A stretch of 64,000 nucleotides of DNA from CAYUZU01 sp964448675 (GCA_964448675.1 CAYUZU010000002.1:62001-126000); one strand, 5' to 3'; positions 42,310-51,732 are shown, numbered from the stretch's first letter. The notes: generated from the sequence alone by a model not told the origin. Numbers and translations are program-made.

Positions 42310-44190
42310 ATGCCTGACAAATGGCGCGAACGTTTTTCGGACAAGCTCGTCAGCACCGCCGAGGCGGTCAAGCGCATTCGCCCCGGCGACCGCGTATTCG
42401 TGGGATCAGCCTGTGGTGAGCCGCAGGAACTCGTCCGCGGCATGGCCGAGTTCAGCGACAACTTCACCGACACCGAGGTGGTGCACGTGCTCACGCTCGG
42501 CGTGGCGCCGTATACCCAGCCACGCGTACGGCACAACTTCCGCCCCAACGCGTTCTTCATCGGCAACGCGGTGCGCGATGCGGTGAACAAGGCCGAGGCC
42601 GACTACACCCCGATCTTCCTGTCGCAGGTGCCCTCGCTGTTCAAGACGCGCCGCCTGGCCATCGACGTTGCGCTGGTGATGGTCAGCCCGCCCGACGACC
42701 ACGGCAACTGCAGCCTGGGCGTGTCGGTCGACATCACCAAGTCCGCCGTCGAGTCCGCCAAGACCGTCATTGCCCAGGTCAATCACAACATGCCGCGGGC
42801 GCACGGCGATTGCTTCATCAACGTCGACCGCGTCACCTGCCTGGTCGAGCACGACGAGCCGCTGCTCGAGTGGCCGGGGGCCGGCGAGCACGACGAGGTG
42901 TCCGAGCGCATCGCCGATCATCTCGAGCGACTTATCCCCGACGGCGCCACGCTCCAACTCGGCATCGGCCGCATCCCCGACGCCGTCCTATCGCACCTCA
43001 CGGAGAAGAACGACCTCGGCATCCATACCGAGATGTTCTCGGATGGCGTGCTCAAGCTCGCCGAGATGGGCATCATCACCGGCAAGACCAAGACCATCAA
43101 TCCCGGCAAGATCGTCGGCAGCTTCGCCGCCGGCAGCCAGCGGCTGTTCGACTTCATGAACGACAACCCGCAGGTCGAGATGCACCCGTCGGAGTATACG
43201 AACCACCCGCAGGTCATCAGCGCCCACGACAACATGGTCGCGATCAATGCCGGCCTCGAGGTCGATCTCACCGGCCAGGTTGTCGCCGACTCTCTCGGGC
43301 AGTTTCTCTATTCCGGTATCGGCGGCCATGCCGACTTCATCCGCGGGGCGGCCCTGGCGCGCAACGGCAAGCCCATCATCGCCATCCCTGCGACTGCCGA
43401 AACCGCCGACGGCCTGCGCTCGCGCATCGTGGCCACGTTGCAGGAAGGTGCCGGCGTCATCACGACCCGCGGCGACACGCACTACATCGTCACCGAGTAC
43501 GGCGTTGCGTACCTGCACGGCAAGACGATGCGCGAACGGGCGATGTCGCTCATCAGCATCGCGCACCCGGACTTCCGTGCCGACCTGCTGCACGCCGCCA
43601 AGCGCCGCCGCATCGTGTATCCGAACCAGATCATGCCGCCGGCGCAGGTGCCGTACCCGGCCGAGTATGAGCAGACGGTCCAGCTGCGCCATGACCAGGA
43701 AGTGTTCGTGCGGCCCATTCGGCCCGACGACGAGCCGCTGATGCGCGACATGTTCTACGACTTCAGTGAGCAGACGAAGTACCTGCGCTATCACGCCGCG
43801 CTGAAGTCCATGCCACACACCAAGCTCCAGGTGTTCTGCACCGTCGACTACCGCACCGAGATGGCGCTGGTGGCACTGCACGGCCCGCCGGGCGAAGAGC
43901 AGGTCGTCGGCGTCGGCCGCTACATGACCGATGCCGAGGGCGAGTCGGCCGAGGTTGCCTTCACCGTCCGGGACGACTGGCAGCGGCACGGGCTCGGCAC
44001 GTACCTGTTCCAGCGGCTGGTGGAGATCGGTCGCGAGAAGGGCGTGCGGATGTTCACCGCGTATGTCCTGGTGGAGAACAGCGGCATGCTGAAGATCTTC
44101 CACCGCTCCGGACTCGTGGTCGAGACTGCCAACGAAGGCGAGGTCGTGCGCGTCATGATGCGGCTGCCCGAGGCTGTCGAGGCGAAATAG
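42310..44190 (+). CDS. Acetyl-CoA hydrolase/transferase fused to a GNAT domain
   Basis: A 626-residue protein. The N-terminal two thirds form a CoA-transferase of the 4-hydroxybutyrate/acetyl-CoA hydrolase type: ADYTPIFLSQVPSLF, DDHGNCSLGVSVD, LQLGIGRIPDAVLSHL, HPSEYTNHPQVI with the probable catalytic Glu, and LYSGIGGHADF. The C-terminal part (about 485-620) is a GNAT acetyltransferase: VFVRPIRPDDEPLM, then EVAFTVRDDWQRHGLGTYL. Such fusions are known; a GNAT on acyl-CoA enzymes may acetylate itself or the neighbouring synthetase. Start: the ATG after TTTGGAG. An overlapping upstream frame into the synthetase end is not supported. Confidence 0.88.
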   Translation: MPDKWRERFSDKLVSTAEAVKRIRPGDRVFVGSACGEPQELVRGMAEFSDNFTDTEVVHVLTLGVAPYTQPRVRHNFRPNAFFIGNAVRDAVNKAEADYTPIFLSQVPSLFKTRRLAIDVALVMVSPPDDHGNCSLGVSVDITKSAVESAKTVIAQVNHNMPRAHGDCFINVDRVTCLVEHDEPLLEWPGAGEHDEVSERIADHLERLIPDGATLQLGIGRIPDAVLSHLTEKNDLGIHTEMFSDGVLKLAEMGIITGKTKTINPGKIVGSFAAGSQRLFDFMNDNPQVEMHPSEYTNHPQVISAHDNMVAINAGLEVDLTGQVVADSLGQFLYSGIGGHADFIRGAALARNGKPIIAIPATAETADGLRSRIVATLQEGAGVITTRGDTHYIVTEYGVAYLHGKTMRERAMSLISIAHPDFRADLLHAAKRRRIVYPNQIMPPAQVPYPAEYEQTVQLRHDQEVFVRPIRPDDEPLMRDMFYDFSEQTKYLRYHAALKSMPHTKLQVFCTVDYRTEMALVALHGPPGEEQVVGVGRYMTDAEGESAEVAFTVRDDWQRHGLGTYLFQRLVEIGREKGVRMFTAYVLVENSGMLKIFHRSGLVVETANEGEVVRVMMRLPEAVEAK

Positions 44191-44316
44191 CCGCCCGGCG
44201 CCGGCACACGTCGAGACAACCGGACGCCATGCGACCGCTGGGACCCCGCCGGCGCTGCGCTAGCCGTCCGCCGTGCCCCCCGCTGACGACCGATCCATGA
44301 CCACGGACGACTTCCC

Positions 44317-47300
44317 TCACGGGCACGTCGTGTTCTGCACCGCCACGAACGGGTCGATGTCGCGCCAGTTGACCGTGCCATCGTCGTTGACGTCGTTGTT
44401 CGCGAACGGACAGCCCGGCGGCTGGCCGTAGGACGCCAGGTGCAGCGCGTGCCACCCGGATTCGTTGTCGTTCTGGGCCGCGACGAAGAAATCGATGTCA
44501 CGCCAGTTAATGGTGCCGTCGCAATTGCTGTCTCCCGGGCAGGCCGGCGGCGCGATCGGCCGCAACGAATACACCCAGTAGTAGTACTCGGTCCAAGCCG
44601 CGGTCGGCGACGCGTTGGCCAGCGCGATCGTGATACTGCTCTTGCCCGCCGTGAGCGCCGGCGGAATCATCAGCTCGGCATCACGGAACCGATCGGTCGC
44701 ATTGGTGCCGGGCGTATACCACGTCCCGACCGGCTGGCCGTCAGCGGTCACCGTCGCCTGCTGGTGGGCCGTGCCGTAGTCCAGCCGGCGCCGCAGCAGC
44801 ACACCCGCATTGTCGGGCTCGATCGCGACGGTGAAGGTGCTGCCGGCGCCAGGATTGGCGGCGAAATGGCGCCCATCGTCGGTCAGATTGGTGTCGTCCT
44901 CGTCGCCCTCGTAGCTGTCCGTGAGATTGCCGGTCCACGTCTGGCTGCTGTAGCTGTACGCGTGGGCCTCCTCGTCGCCGAGGTCGCCCACGTCCAGCTC
45001 GTCGGTCAGCGTGGCCAGCGGCTCATCCTGCATGTAATAGAGCGCGACGCTCCAGATGTCCGTGGTGGTCGTGTCGTTGTCGCCACCGTGCTCAATGCCT
45101 ACCTCCAGCGACGTGGTGAACGGAATCAGGTCGCTGACGAAGTAGCGGTACATGTCGGTCGCGATCGGCGAGCCGCCCATGGTCGGGTTGCCGTGGGTTG
45201 GCAGCGTGAAGCGGCCACGGTTGAAATACCAGCCGCCGTTGTAGAAGTCCTCGGTGCCGGTGCCGTAGAGTTGCGGCGTGCGGCTTCCGTCGACGTAGAT
45301 GCGCTCGTCACCCTCGAGGTAGTACAGCCCGTCGCCGGCGCTGCACTGCACGACGCCCACCAGGTGCCCCGCGCCGGTCACGTCGAGGATGGTGTAGTCC
45401 TCGCCGAGGGTGCAGGGGTACTCGCCGTTGAACGTGCCGTGCAGCCGGCCGAGCCCGGCCATGGCGCCGGCGCTGCCCGGGGTATAGCGCACGGCGTATT
45501 CCAGGCCTTCCAGCGCCAGGGCGCTGTTGTTGACCAGTTGCAGTTCGGCGCCCGCAGCGAAAGGCATCGGCAGCCAGCAGTACATGCGATCCTCGACCAG
45601 GCCGACCGGGAAGGCCTTGACGGTCGACGGGCCGATGTTGGACCCGAAGAAGCCGCCGATGGGAACGTCAATCGCCGGTGTGGCGTTGCCGTCCCAGCGT
45701 GCGACGAGACGCAGGTTCTCGATGACGTCTAGGTAGGCGTCGTCGTCTTCTTCCTCGTAATACTCGAAGGTGCGTTCACCCTCCCACAGCGGGTTCTGAA
45801 TCGTGTAGCTGTGGGCGCTCTCCGACGCCGTGTCGCGCACGTCGAGCTCGTCGGTCAGGACCTCTTCGCCATCGACGATGCTGTGGGCCCAGTAGTAGAA
45901 TTCGTTCCAGTCGTTCGATGAACTGATGAAGGTCACGCGAACGTTGATGCTGGACAGGCCGGCCGTGTGGGCCGCGGGGATCTCGAACGTGCTGTCCAGC
46001 CAGTTGTTCGGCGAGTACCCTTCGGTGAGCCACTCCCCGACATCCGTCCCGTTGACGCTGACCGTCGCGCGCTGGTCGGCAATGGTGTAGTCAAGCCGGC
46101 GCGTGAGGTTCACGCCGGTGTTGTTCGGATCGATCGCCAGCGTGAATTGCGTCCAGTCGCGCGTGGCGCGCCCGTCGTCGGTGACCGTGGGCGTGTTGGG
46201 GTCGTAGTATGCACGAGCGCCGCTGCCCTCCCACGTCTGCGAATCGATAACGTAGTTGTGCGCGGCCTCGTCATCCTCTTCACCCACGTCGAGCGTGTCG
46301 GTCCGCACGTCCTCGCCGGCGACAACACTGTCGATCCAGTAGGTGAACTCGTTCCAGTCCAGGGCCGAACTCGCGAACGAGACCTTCACCCGGATCGAAG
46401 ACTTGCCTGCGGTGAGGTTCGCGGGAATCTCGACGGTGGAATCGAGCCAGCGGTTCGCTGCACTGCCCGGCGTGTGCCACATGACCGCGGGCGATCCGTC
46501 GACGAACACGTGCGCCCGCTGGTCCGCGATGCCGTAGTCCAGCCGGCGGGTGATCTTGACGCCTTCGTTGTCCGGATCGATCGCGGCGTCGAACTCGCTG
46601 TAGCCGTTGTGCGCCCGGCCGTCGTCCCAGATCGGCATGTCGATGCTCGCGTCCATCCCCGGAATCCACAGCTCCAGCCCCTGGATGGTGCCTGCGCCGG
46701 CGATGTCGGCGATGGTCGCTGCCTGCCCGGTGCCGAGATCGATCATGTTGCTGAGTAACGTGCTGCCGGTGTCGGTCTTCGGATCGGTCTCCACGTCATC
46801 CCACGCTGCGCGGATTGCCGTGGTCTCGGCCGTGCCGTTGAACGTCGTAATCCCGTCGGCGTCGTCGTACCGGTGGTAGGTGACGTTGTAGTAGTCGTTG
46901 CTGCTGCCTGTGGTGACCTTGCAGCCCTCACGGAACGGCATCGGCAGGTAGCAGATGAAGCCGCCGGAGGACACGTCATCATTGACGACCAGCGGCGCGA
47001 GGAACGGATCGACCGTGCCGGAGAAGAAGTCGCTCAGCGGCAGATCGACCGTGGGCGTGATCTCGTTGTCGAAGTAGATGCGAATGTGCTGATCGAGGTC
47101 CATGCCGGTCATCCAGATGCGGTAGATGCAACCCGGGCCTTGGACGTCGAGCATGACCCGCTCGCCCCCCTCGGCATAGAGAAACTGGCCGCGGTCGTAA
47201 TTGCCGCCGTTTCGCTCGTAGCTCGAGGCCTGGCAGGCCCGCACACCTTGGCGCAGTTGGGCAATATCGTCGAGCCACAGGGCGTCGACGCCCACGGGGG

Positions 47301-47376
47301 CTTGCGCGAGGGCGGTCGCGGTGAGCATGGAAGCCAGGGTCAGGCAGATGAAACCGTTCAGTCCAATGCGTGTCAT
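44317..47376 (-). CDS. GH172-like (DUF2961) secreted protein with inserted repeats and dockerin tail
   Basis: A 1019-residue secreted protein. Signal peptide: FICLTLASMLTATALA. The first jelly-roll half (about 30-245) has ACQASSYERNGGNYDRG and RIYFDNEITPTVDLPLSDFF, the DUF2961 features. The second half restarts at about 553 (NLRLVARWDGNATPAIDVPI, CWLPMPF). Between them lie two copies of a 140-residue module (start DDGR, with RRLDYxIADQRA and AGKSSI motifs); a third copy follows the catalytic part. The C-terminus has two EF-hand-like repeats (CPGDSNCDGTINWRDIDFFV and NDDGTVNWRDIDPFV), as in planctomycete dockerin-like tails. GH172 enzymes act on fructose or arabinose glycans; the substrate here is unknown. 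GGAGAG precedes the ATG. Confidence 0.85.
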   Translation of the reverse strand: MTRIGLNGFICLTLASMLTATALAQAPVGVDALWLDDIAQLRQGVRACQASSYERNGGNYDRGQFLYAEGGERVMLDVQGPGCIYRIWMTGMDLDQHIRIYFDNEITPTVDLPLSDFFSGTVDPFLAPLVVNDDVSSGGFICYLPMPFREGCKVTTGSSNDYYNVTYHRYDDADGITTFNGTAETTAIRAAWDDVETDPKTDTGSTLLSNMIDLGTGQAATIADIAGAGTIQGLELWIPGMDASIDMPIWDDGRAHNGYSEFDAAIDPDNEGVKITRRLDYGIADQRAHVFVDGSPAVMWHTPGSAANRWLDSTVEIPANLTAGKSSIRVKVSFASSALDWNEFTYWIDSVVAGEDVRTDTLDVGEEDDEAAHNYVIDSQTWEGSGARAYYDPNTPTVTDDGRATRDWTQFTLAIDPNNTGVNLTRRLDYTIADQRATVSVNGTDVGEWLTEGYSPNNWLDSTFEIPAAHTAGLSSINVRVTFISSSNDWNEFYYWAHSIVDGEEVLTDELDVRDTASESAHSYTIQNPLWEGERTFEYYEEEDDDAYLDVIENLRLVARWDGNATPAIDVPIGGFFGSNIGPSTVKAFPVGLVEDRMYCWLPMPFAAGAELQLVNNSALALEGLEYAVRYTPGSAGAMAGLGRLHGTFNGEYPCTLGEDYTILDVTGAGHLVGVVQCSAGDGLYYLEGDERIYVDGSRTPQLYGTGTEDFYNGGWYFNRGRFTLPTHGNPTMGGSPIATDMYRYFVSDLIPFTTSLEVGIEHGGDNDTTTTDIWSVALYYMQDEPLATLTDELDVGDLGDEEAHAYSYSSQTWTGNLTDSYEGDEDDTNLTDDGRHFAANPGAGSTFTVAIEPDNAGVLLRRRLDYGTAHQQATVTADGQPVGTWYTPGTNATDRFRDAELMIPPALTAGKSSITIALANASPTAAWTEYYYWVYSLRPIAPPACPGDSNCDGTINWRDIDFFVAAQNDNESGWHALHLASYGQPPGCPFANNDVNDDGTVNWRDIDPFVAVQNTTCP

Positions 47377-47512
47377 TGCGTTCTCTCCGATGTGCGGTCG
47401 TCGTAGCGAACCAGGAACCTCCGGTCGACGTCCCCCGACGGCCAAGGCTGGGCCGTGTCAACGCTCTCCCCATGTTAGTCGGCCCGAGACCCGACGCAAA
47501 CGAAAAAACGGA

Positions 47513-47531
47513 CTTGATCATATCTTGATCA
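47513..47531. promoter_or_regulatory. Two CTTGATCA repeats, one helical turn apart
   Basis: CTTGATCA occurs twice with a period of 11 bases, so both copies face the same side of the helix. They lie between divergently transcribed secreted-protein genes, 137 bases before the GH172-like start codon and 218 bases before the PEP-CTERM start. Confidence 0.4.
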
Positions 47532-47631
47532 CTAAGCCGCCTGCGGTGCATCAACGGCCCCGGGCCCGGTAATCACTGGTCGTCTCGCAGCGGCCCGGGC
47601 TTTGGCAGCAGACCTCTGAACCGGTTTATCC

Positions 47632-47661
47632 TTGACCTGGGACGCAGCCTCGGCCTATCCT
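47632..47661 (+). promoter_or_regulatory. Sigma70-type promoter for PEP-CTERM gene
   Basis: TTGACC and TATCCT are 18 bases apart and point toward the PEP-CTERM gene, giving a leader of about 80 bases with several AGGAG sites, the last of them just before its GTG start. Confidence 0.5.
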
Positions 47662-47748
47662 GGAACCGTTGAGGAGATTGAGGAGGCACCATTTCAACAC
47701 AAGTAGCTTCTCGGGAGGCTCACTTCAACAGGAGAAAGGGGAAGTAAC

Positions 47749-48930
47749 GTGAGACGTTTCATTCTGGTCGTGGCATGCGCGGCCATCGCTTCGGGGGCTT
47801 TCGCCCAGGACATCACGACCGTCGACACGCCGACCGGACGCTACCTGTCCGTGCTCGGAAAACCTGCCGGCGAGACCATCGTCTTCAACCAAGTGCCCGC
47901 CAGCGGCATCACCGGCATCTACGACATCGCCAGTGCGGGCGGCAATGCTGGCCGTGGCTGGGAAATGGCCGACGGCGTCGTGGATCCGAGCAACGCGGCG
48001 AACACCTTCGGCGATCCAGCCGCCACCCATTTCCAGGGCTACATGTTCAAGCACGCCGCAACCATCACCAGCATCGATTGGTCGAACTTCGTCTATGGCG
48101 ACGGCGGCACCTTCGATGCCACGCCCGAAGTCCAGGTCTATGACCGGGGGACGGACACCTGGTCGCCCGTGGGCGTCACGTGGGACCAGCCCTACGTCCG
48201 CGACTTCACGCTCAATCGACTGACCCGTATGTACAACGTCTCGCTGGACGCCCCCGTGGTCGCCGATGGTATCCGCCTGATCGGCGCGCCAAATGCGGAC
48301 GGTGGCGTCGGCGGCAGCCCCAACGGCTGGGTCGCCACCGCCGAACTGACCGTCAACGGCGCAGTTGATTTCGGCGTCGAGCTTGGCGCCGACCTCACTG
48401 ACCTGCCCGGGACGACCGCGATTGTCAACAACTCGCAGTTCAATCCGGCAAACCTGATCGACAACGACCTCAATACGCTTGAGACCAACGTCTTTGCGCC
48501 GGCCGGCGACACCGACTACATGGGCGTCCTCTTCGAGCAGCCCCAGGACAGCGTCGCCGGTTTCGGCCTGACGCAGAAGTTCTTCCCCGATGGCGGCTGG
48601 TACGACAGCTTCACCATCGAAACGTACGATGCGGACAGCGATACCTGGACAGCGGTGACAGGGCTCGATACCGGCCGCTACTACGATGATCAGCCGTATC
48701 TCGTTGACCGGGCGTCCAGCCCGGACTGGGCGGTTCAGGTCGAGACCGGCTACCTCCTCACCTTCGATCCCGTCAACGACGTCGATGGCATCCGGATCAT
48801 CGGCGACGGAGGCGGCACGGCCTTTGGGGACGGTTTCTCCGCCGCCAGCGAGATCGAGGTCTTCCAACTGCCCGAGCCGGCGACACTGAGCCTCTTGCTG
48901 GTCACCGGCCTGCTGCGCCGCCGCCGCTAG
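47749..48930 (+). CDS. Secreted protein with PEP-CTERM-like tail
   Basis: Exported 393-residue protein of unknown function. Signal peptide: FILVVACAAIASGAFA. The body contains two similar discoidin/beta-sandwich-type parts, each with a phrase such as VQVYDRGTDTWSPVGVTWD or IETYDADSDTWTAVTGLD and ADGIRLIGAPNADGG or VDGIRIIGDGGG, which suggests an internal duplication. The tail LPEPATLSLLLVTGLLRRRR is a PEP-CTERM-type sorting signal. Start: GTG after a GGGGAAG site. The protein is probably surface-exposed and may bind glycans; this is inference from fold pattern. Confidence 0.82.
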   Translation: MRRFILVVACAAIASGAFAQDITTVDTPTGRYLSVLGKPAGETIVFNQVPASGITGIYDIASAGGNAGRGWEMADGVVDPSNAANTFGDPAATHFQGYMFKHAATITSIDWSNFVYGDGGTFDATPEVQVYDRGTDTWSPVGVTWDQPYVRDFTLNRLTRMYNVSLDAPVVADGIRLIGAPNADGGVGGSPNGWVATAELTVNGAVDFGVELGADLTDLPGTTAIVNNSQFNPANLIDNDLNTLETNVFAPAGDTDYMGVLFEQPQDSVAGFGLTQKFFPDGGWYDSFTIETYDADSDTWTAVTGLDTGRYYDDQPYLVDRASSPDWAVQVETGYLLTFDPVNDVDGIRIIGDGGGTAFGDGFSAASEIEVFQLPEPATLSLLLVTGLLRRRR

Positions 48931-48964
48931 CGGCCGGCCGCGTCTATCCTGTGTTTGAACCCCA

Positions 48965-48999
48965 GCGGGTCGCTCGACGCCTTGCGGCGGGCGACCCGC
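48965..48999 (+). terminator. Stem-loop after the PEP-CTERM gene
   Basis: GCGGGTCGC pairs with GCGACCCGC around a GC-rich loop that can fold further, 34 bases after the stop codon. GTGTGT follows rather than a T-run, so termination strength is uncertain. Confidence 0.5.
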
Positions 49000-49211
49000 G
49001 TGTGTGCGCCGACGCGCAGAATTTGCGTTGTCAGAAAGTGTGGGCGGCGCTTGCGACCCGGGGGCTCCGTTTGTTAGTCTCTTCCTGTGTTTGGCTGCGA
49101 CGGGAGGCAGATGCCCCGCACGTCACAGCGCTGTGGCGCGCGGCCGCGAGACCTTATGTTTCGTAGTGCGACGGGCGCGAGAGCGTGCGTACGCATGGAG
49201 ACCGCAGCCTG

Positions 49212-49922
49212 ATGAGTACTGTCGAATCCCGCGTTTTTCATCTTCCGGACGACGGCTATCCCACAGTGACCGACGATCTGCTCGCGCAGTGGCAGGCGAT
49301 TGTCGAGATCATGGCACGCATGGCCCGGGTGCCGTCAGCCATCATCACGCACGTCGCGCTGCCCGAGATCGAAGTGCTGCGCGCCAGCACGAACGCGGAC
49401 AATCCCTACAAGACCGGCGACTGCGTGCTGATCTCGCAGCATTTCTGCGAAGAGGTCGTCAACACGCGCGGGCCGGTCAAGGTGGTGAACGCGACGACCA
49501 CCGAGCGCTGGCGCAACGCTCCGGAAATCGCCCACGGCATCGTGTCGTACCTGGGATATCCGATCAGTTGGCCGAACGGCGAGGTTTTCGGCACGATTTG
49601 CCTGCTGGACAGCAAGGACAACGCCTACGGCGAGGACTACGAGCAGATGCTCGCGTTGTTCCGCGGCACGGTCGAGTCACACCTCAGGCTCCTTGTTTCC
49701 CAGCAGCAGATGGAGCGCCAAAACGCCGAGTTGCAGCAGCGACTCGACGAGATCACGACGTTGCGCGGCATCATTCCGATCTGTTGCGGCTGCAAGCGCG
49801 TGCGCGACGACGAGGGGTACTGGGAACAGGTCGAGTCGTACGTGCGGCGCCATTCGGACGCCGAATTCTCGCACGGCCTGTGTCCGGAGTGTCGCGTGCG
49901 GCTGTATCCGGACGAGTGCTGA
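49212..49922 (+). CDS. GAF-domain protein with C-terminal cysteine pairs
   Basis: A 236-residue probable sensor. A GAF domain spans about 25-160 (VPSAIITHVALPEIEVLRAS, then GIVSYLGYPISWPNGEVFGT and CLLDSKDNAYGEDYEQMLAL). A coiled coil follows (QQQMERQNAELQQRLDEITT), then a conserved tail LRGIIPICCGCKRVRDDEGYW and HGLCPECRVRL with two C-x2-C pairs that may bind metal. The tail is found at the end of many sensor kinases and PAS/GAF proteins and its role is unknown. No kinase or cyclase domain is present. A weak GGAG lies 11 bases before the ATG. Confidence 0.8.
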   Translation: MSTVESRVFHLPDDGYPTVTDDLLAQWQAIVEIMARMARVPSAIITHVALPEIEVLRASTNADNPYKTGDCVLISQHFCEEVVNTRGPVKVVNATTTERWRNAPEIAHGIVSYLGYPISWPNGEVFGTICLLDSKDNAYGEDYEQMLALFRGTVESHLRLLVSQQQMERQNAELQQRLDEITTLRGIIPICCGCKRVRDDEGYWEQVESYVRRHSDAEFSHGLCPECRVRLYPDEC

Positions 49923-50118
49923 GTCCCCGTCAGAATCCATGAACCCGCCGCCGGCCCGTGGCCCGGGTCGCGGCGCACCGGCTGAATTCCTCCCATGCAA
50001 GGACAGGGAGTGCGCATAACGGCGGCGCTCGCCTTGGCCGGAATCCCCCGTCGCCGACCCGGTGCTGGTCAGCGGGCCCCCGAGGCGGCAGCATGCGTCC
50101 GCCGCCACGCGCGCCCCG

Positions 50119-50427
50119 CTACGCCGAGGCGACCTTCACCCAGCGCGCGACACTTTCGAGGTCGCGGATCACGTCGAGCGTCGCCCGCACGGAGTAGCGG
50201 CTGCCCGGCTTGATGCTCACGCCGGGGTACTTCTTCATCTGGTGATGCCACGGGCGGCCACCACGGCGCCAGGTCTGCCACGAGGGACGGTTGCGGTCAA
50301 CCCAGCGCAGCTTACGCGTGACCTCGGGGTCCTTGCGACAGACGCGCGTGAGCGTCTTGCAGGCGGCGGCATTGCGCGGCTCGGCGGTGATCTCGACAGT
50401 GACTCGGCTGCCGGGCTTGATATCCAT
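50119..50427 (-). CDS. Short basic protein with IKPGSR repeats
   Basis: A 102-residue protein of unknown function. IKPGSR occurs near both ends (MDIKPGSRVTVEI and VSIKPGSRYSVRATLDV), each followed by a strand-like stretch; the middle is basic and Trp-rich (RPSWQTWRRGGRPWHHQMKK). GGAG lies eight bases before the ATG, which supports expression. It is divergent from the TsaC/phosphatase fusion. Confidence 0.55.
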   Translation of the reverse strand: MDIKPGSRVTVEITAEPRNAAACKTLTRVCRKDPEVTRKLRWVDRNRPSWQTWRRGGRPWHHQMKKYPGVSIKPGSRYSVRATLDVIRDLESVARWVKVASA

Positions 50428-50589
50428 GTTCGTGCTCCAAAGCGACGGTCCACAAACGAGCCGTGCAGTTTAACTCGACAGCCCGTCGGAGGCAAGTCGC
50501 CGGTGCGGCAACCGCGTGCAAATGGTCCTGATCGGGTTGACATCGAAAAACCGCGACGCGACAATGACGGGTCTCGGTGGGCACAGCAG

Positions 50590-51732
50590 ATGAGCGCTAC
50601 GATCATAAACGCCGGTAACGCAAACACTTACGCCTCTGGCTTGGCTGAAGCCGCCAAGGCGCTCCGTGAAGGTGCGCTGGTCATCTTCCCGACCGAGACG
50701 GTCTACGGCATCGCGGCCAACGCGGCGGATCCGGCGGCGCTGCAGCGGCTGCGCCTGGCCAAGGGGCGCGACAATCAGCAGCCGTTCACGGTCCACCTCG
50801 GACAGCGGCGGCACGCGCGGCAGTATCTCAGCGCCCCTTCGCCGCTGGTACGGCGTTTGGCACGCAAGGCTTGGCCGGGACCGCTAACGCTGGTGTGTGA
50901 AGAGCCTGCGCCGGAGAACGCGGAAATCGCGCAACTTTGTTCTGAAGAGCAGCTTGCGGAAATCTATCATCAGAACATGGTGGGCTTGCGTTGCCCCGAT
51001 CACGCCGCCGCCACCCGGCTGCTGAGCGAAGCCCGGGTTCCGGTCGTGGCGAGCAGCGCCAACCGCCGTGGTGAACCGCCGCCACTTGATGTGCAGGCCG
51101 CCCTGGCAGCCCTGGGCACGTCGGCCGCGTACGCTATCGACGCGGGGCGGACGCGTCACGACGCGGCGTCCACCATTGTCGAGATTCGCGGAAACCGGTG
51201 GGAACTGCGCCGGGTCGGGGCCATCGACGAGCGCACCGTGCGCCGCCTGGCCCGCACCGAGATTCTGTTCGTCTGTACCGGGAATTCCTGTCGGTCGCCG
51301 ATGGCCGAGTACGTCTTCCGGCAGAAGCTGGCCGGACGGCTGGGCTGCTCGGTGGCGTATCTCGACGAGCTCGGGTTCGGCGTACAATCGGCGGGCATTG
51401 CCGCCGGCGTCGGCGTGCCGGGTTCGTCCGGCGCGGTGGAGGAGATGGGCCGGCGGGGCATCGATCTGACGCCGCATCGTTCGCAGCCGGTGACGGTCGA
51501 GCTCGTGCACCGTGCTGAGCGGATCTTCGTGATGTCGCCCGAGCACAAGCAGGCGGTGCTGGACCTGGTGCCGGCGGCGGCGGCGCGGGTCGAGCTGCTG
51601 GACCCGAACGGCGCGATCGCCGACCCGATTGGCGGCGACGCGGCGACGTATCGGCAATGTGCCGACCAGATTGAACGTGCCATCGACCAACGGCTGGAGG
51701 AAGTACTCGATGAAGATCGCGATTGGCAGTGA
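50590..51732 (+). CDS. tsaC: Threonylcarbamoyl-AMP synthase fused to LMW protein phosphatase
   Basis: A 380-residue fusion. The N-terminal YrdC/Sua5 domain (1-210) makes threonylcarbamoyl-AMP for tRNA t6A: LREGALVIFPTETVYGIAAN, RLAKGRDNQQPFTVHL, RLARKAWPGPLTLVCEEP and VASSANRRGEPP. The C-terminal half is a low-molecular-weight protein-tyrosine phosphatase/arsenate reductase fold: LFVCTGNSCRSPMAEYVF (CX5R loop near residue 229), GIDLTPHRSQPV and ADPIGGDAATYRQCADQIE with the acid Asp. Similar fusions occur in some bacteria. The stop overlaps rpiB by 23 bases, so expression is coupled. An earlier in-frame start lies 176 codons upstream and is not supported. Confidence 0.9.
   Translation: MSATIINAGNANTYASGLAEAAKALREGALVIFPTETVYGIAANAADPAALQRLRLAKGRDNQQPFTVHLGQRRHARQYLSAPSPLVRRLARKAWPGPLTLVCEEPAPENAEIAQLCSEEQLAEIYHQNMVGLRCPDHAAATRLLSEARVPVVASSANRRGEPPPLDVQAALAALGTSAAYAIDAGRTRHDAASTIVEIRGNRWELRRVGAIDERTVRRLARTEILFVCTGNSCRSPMAEYVFRQKLAGRLGCSVAYLDELGFGVQSAGIAAGVGVPGSSGAVEEMGRRGIDLTPHRSQPVTVELVHRAERIFVMSPEHKQAVLDLVPAAAARVELLDPNGAIADPIGGDAATYRQCADQIERAIDQRLEEVLDEDRDWQ

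Larger units (their letters stand above)
47377..47748. other. Divergent spacer between GH172-like and PEP-CTERM genes
   Basis: It holds a rightward promoter and a pair of direct repeats, both listed separately. No gene is seen. A leftward TTGACA occurs but no good -10 follows. Confidence 0.5.

Noticed and set aside
49004..49942. A 312-codon plus-strand frame overlapping the GAF gene
   Set aside because: The GAF domain and its conserved tail are in another frame; this one is Arg-rich without resemblance.
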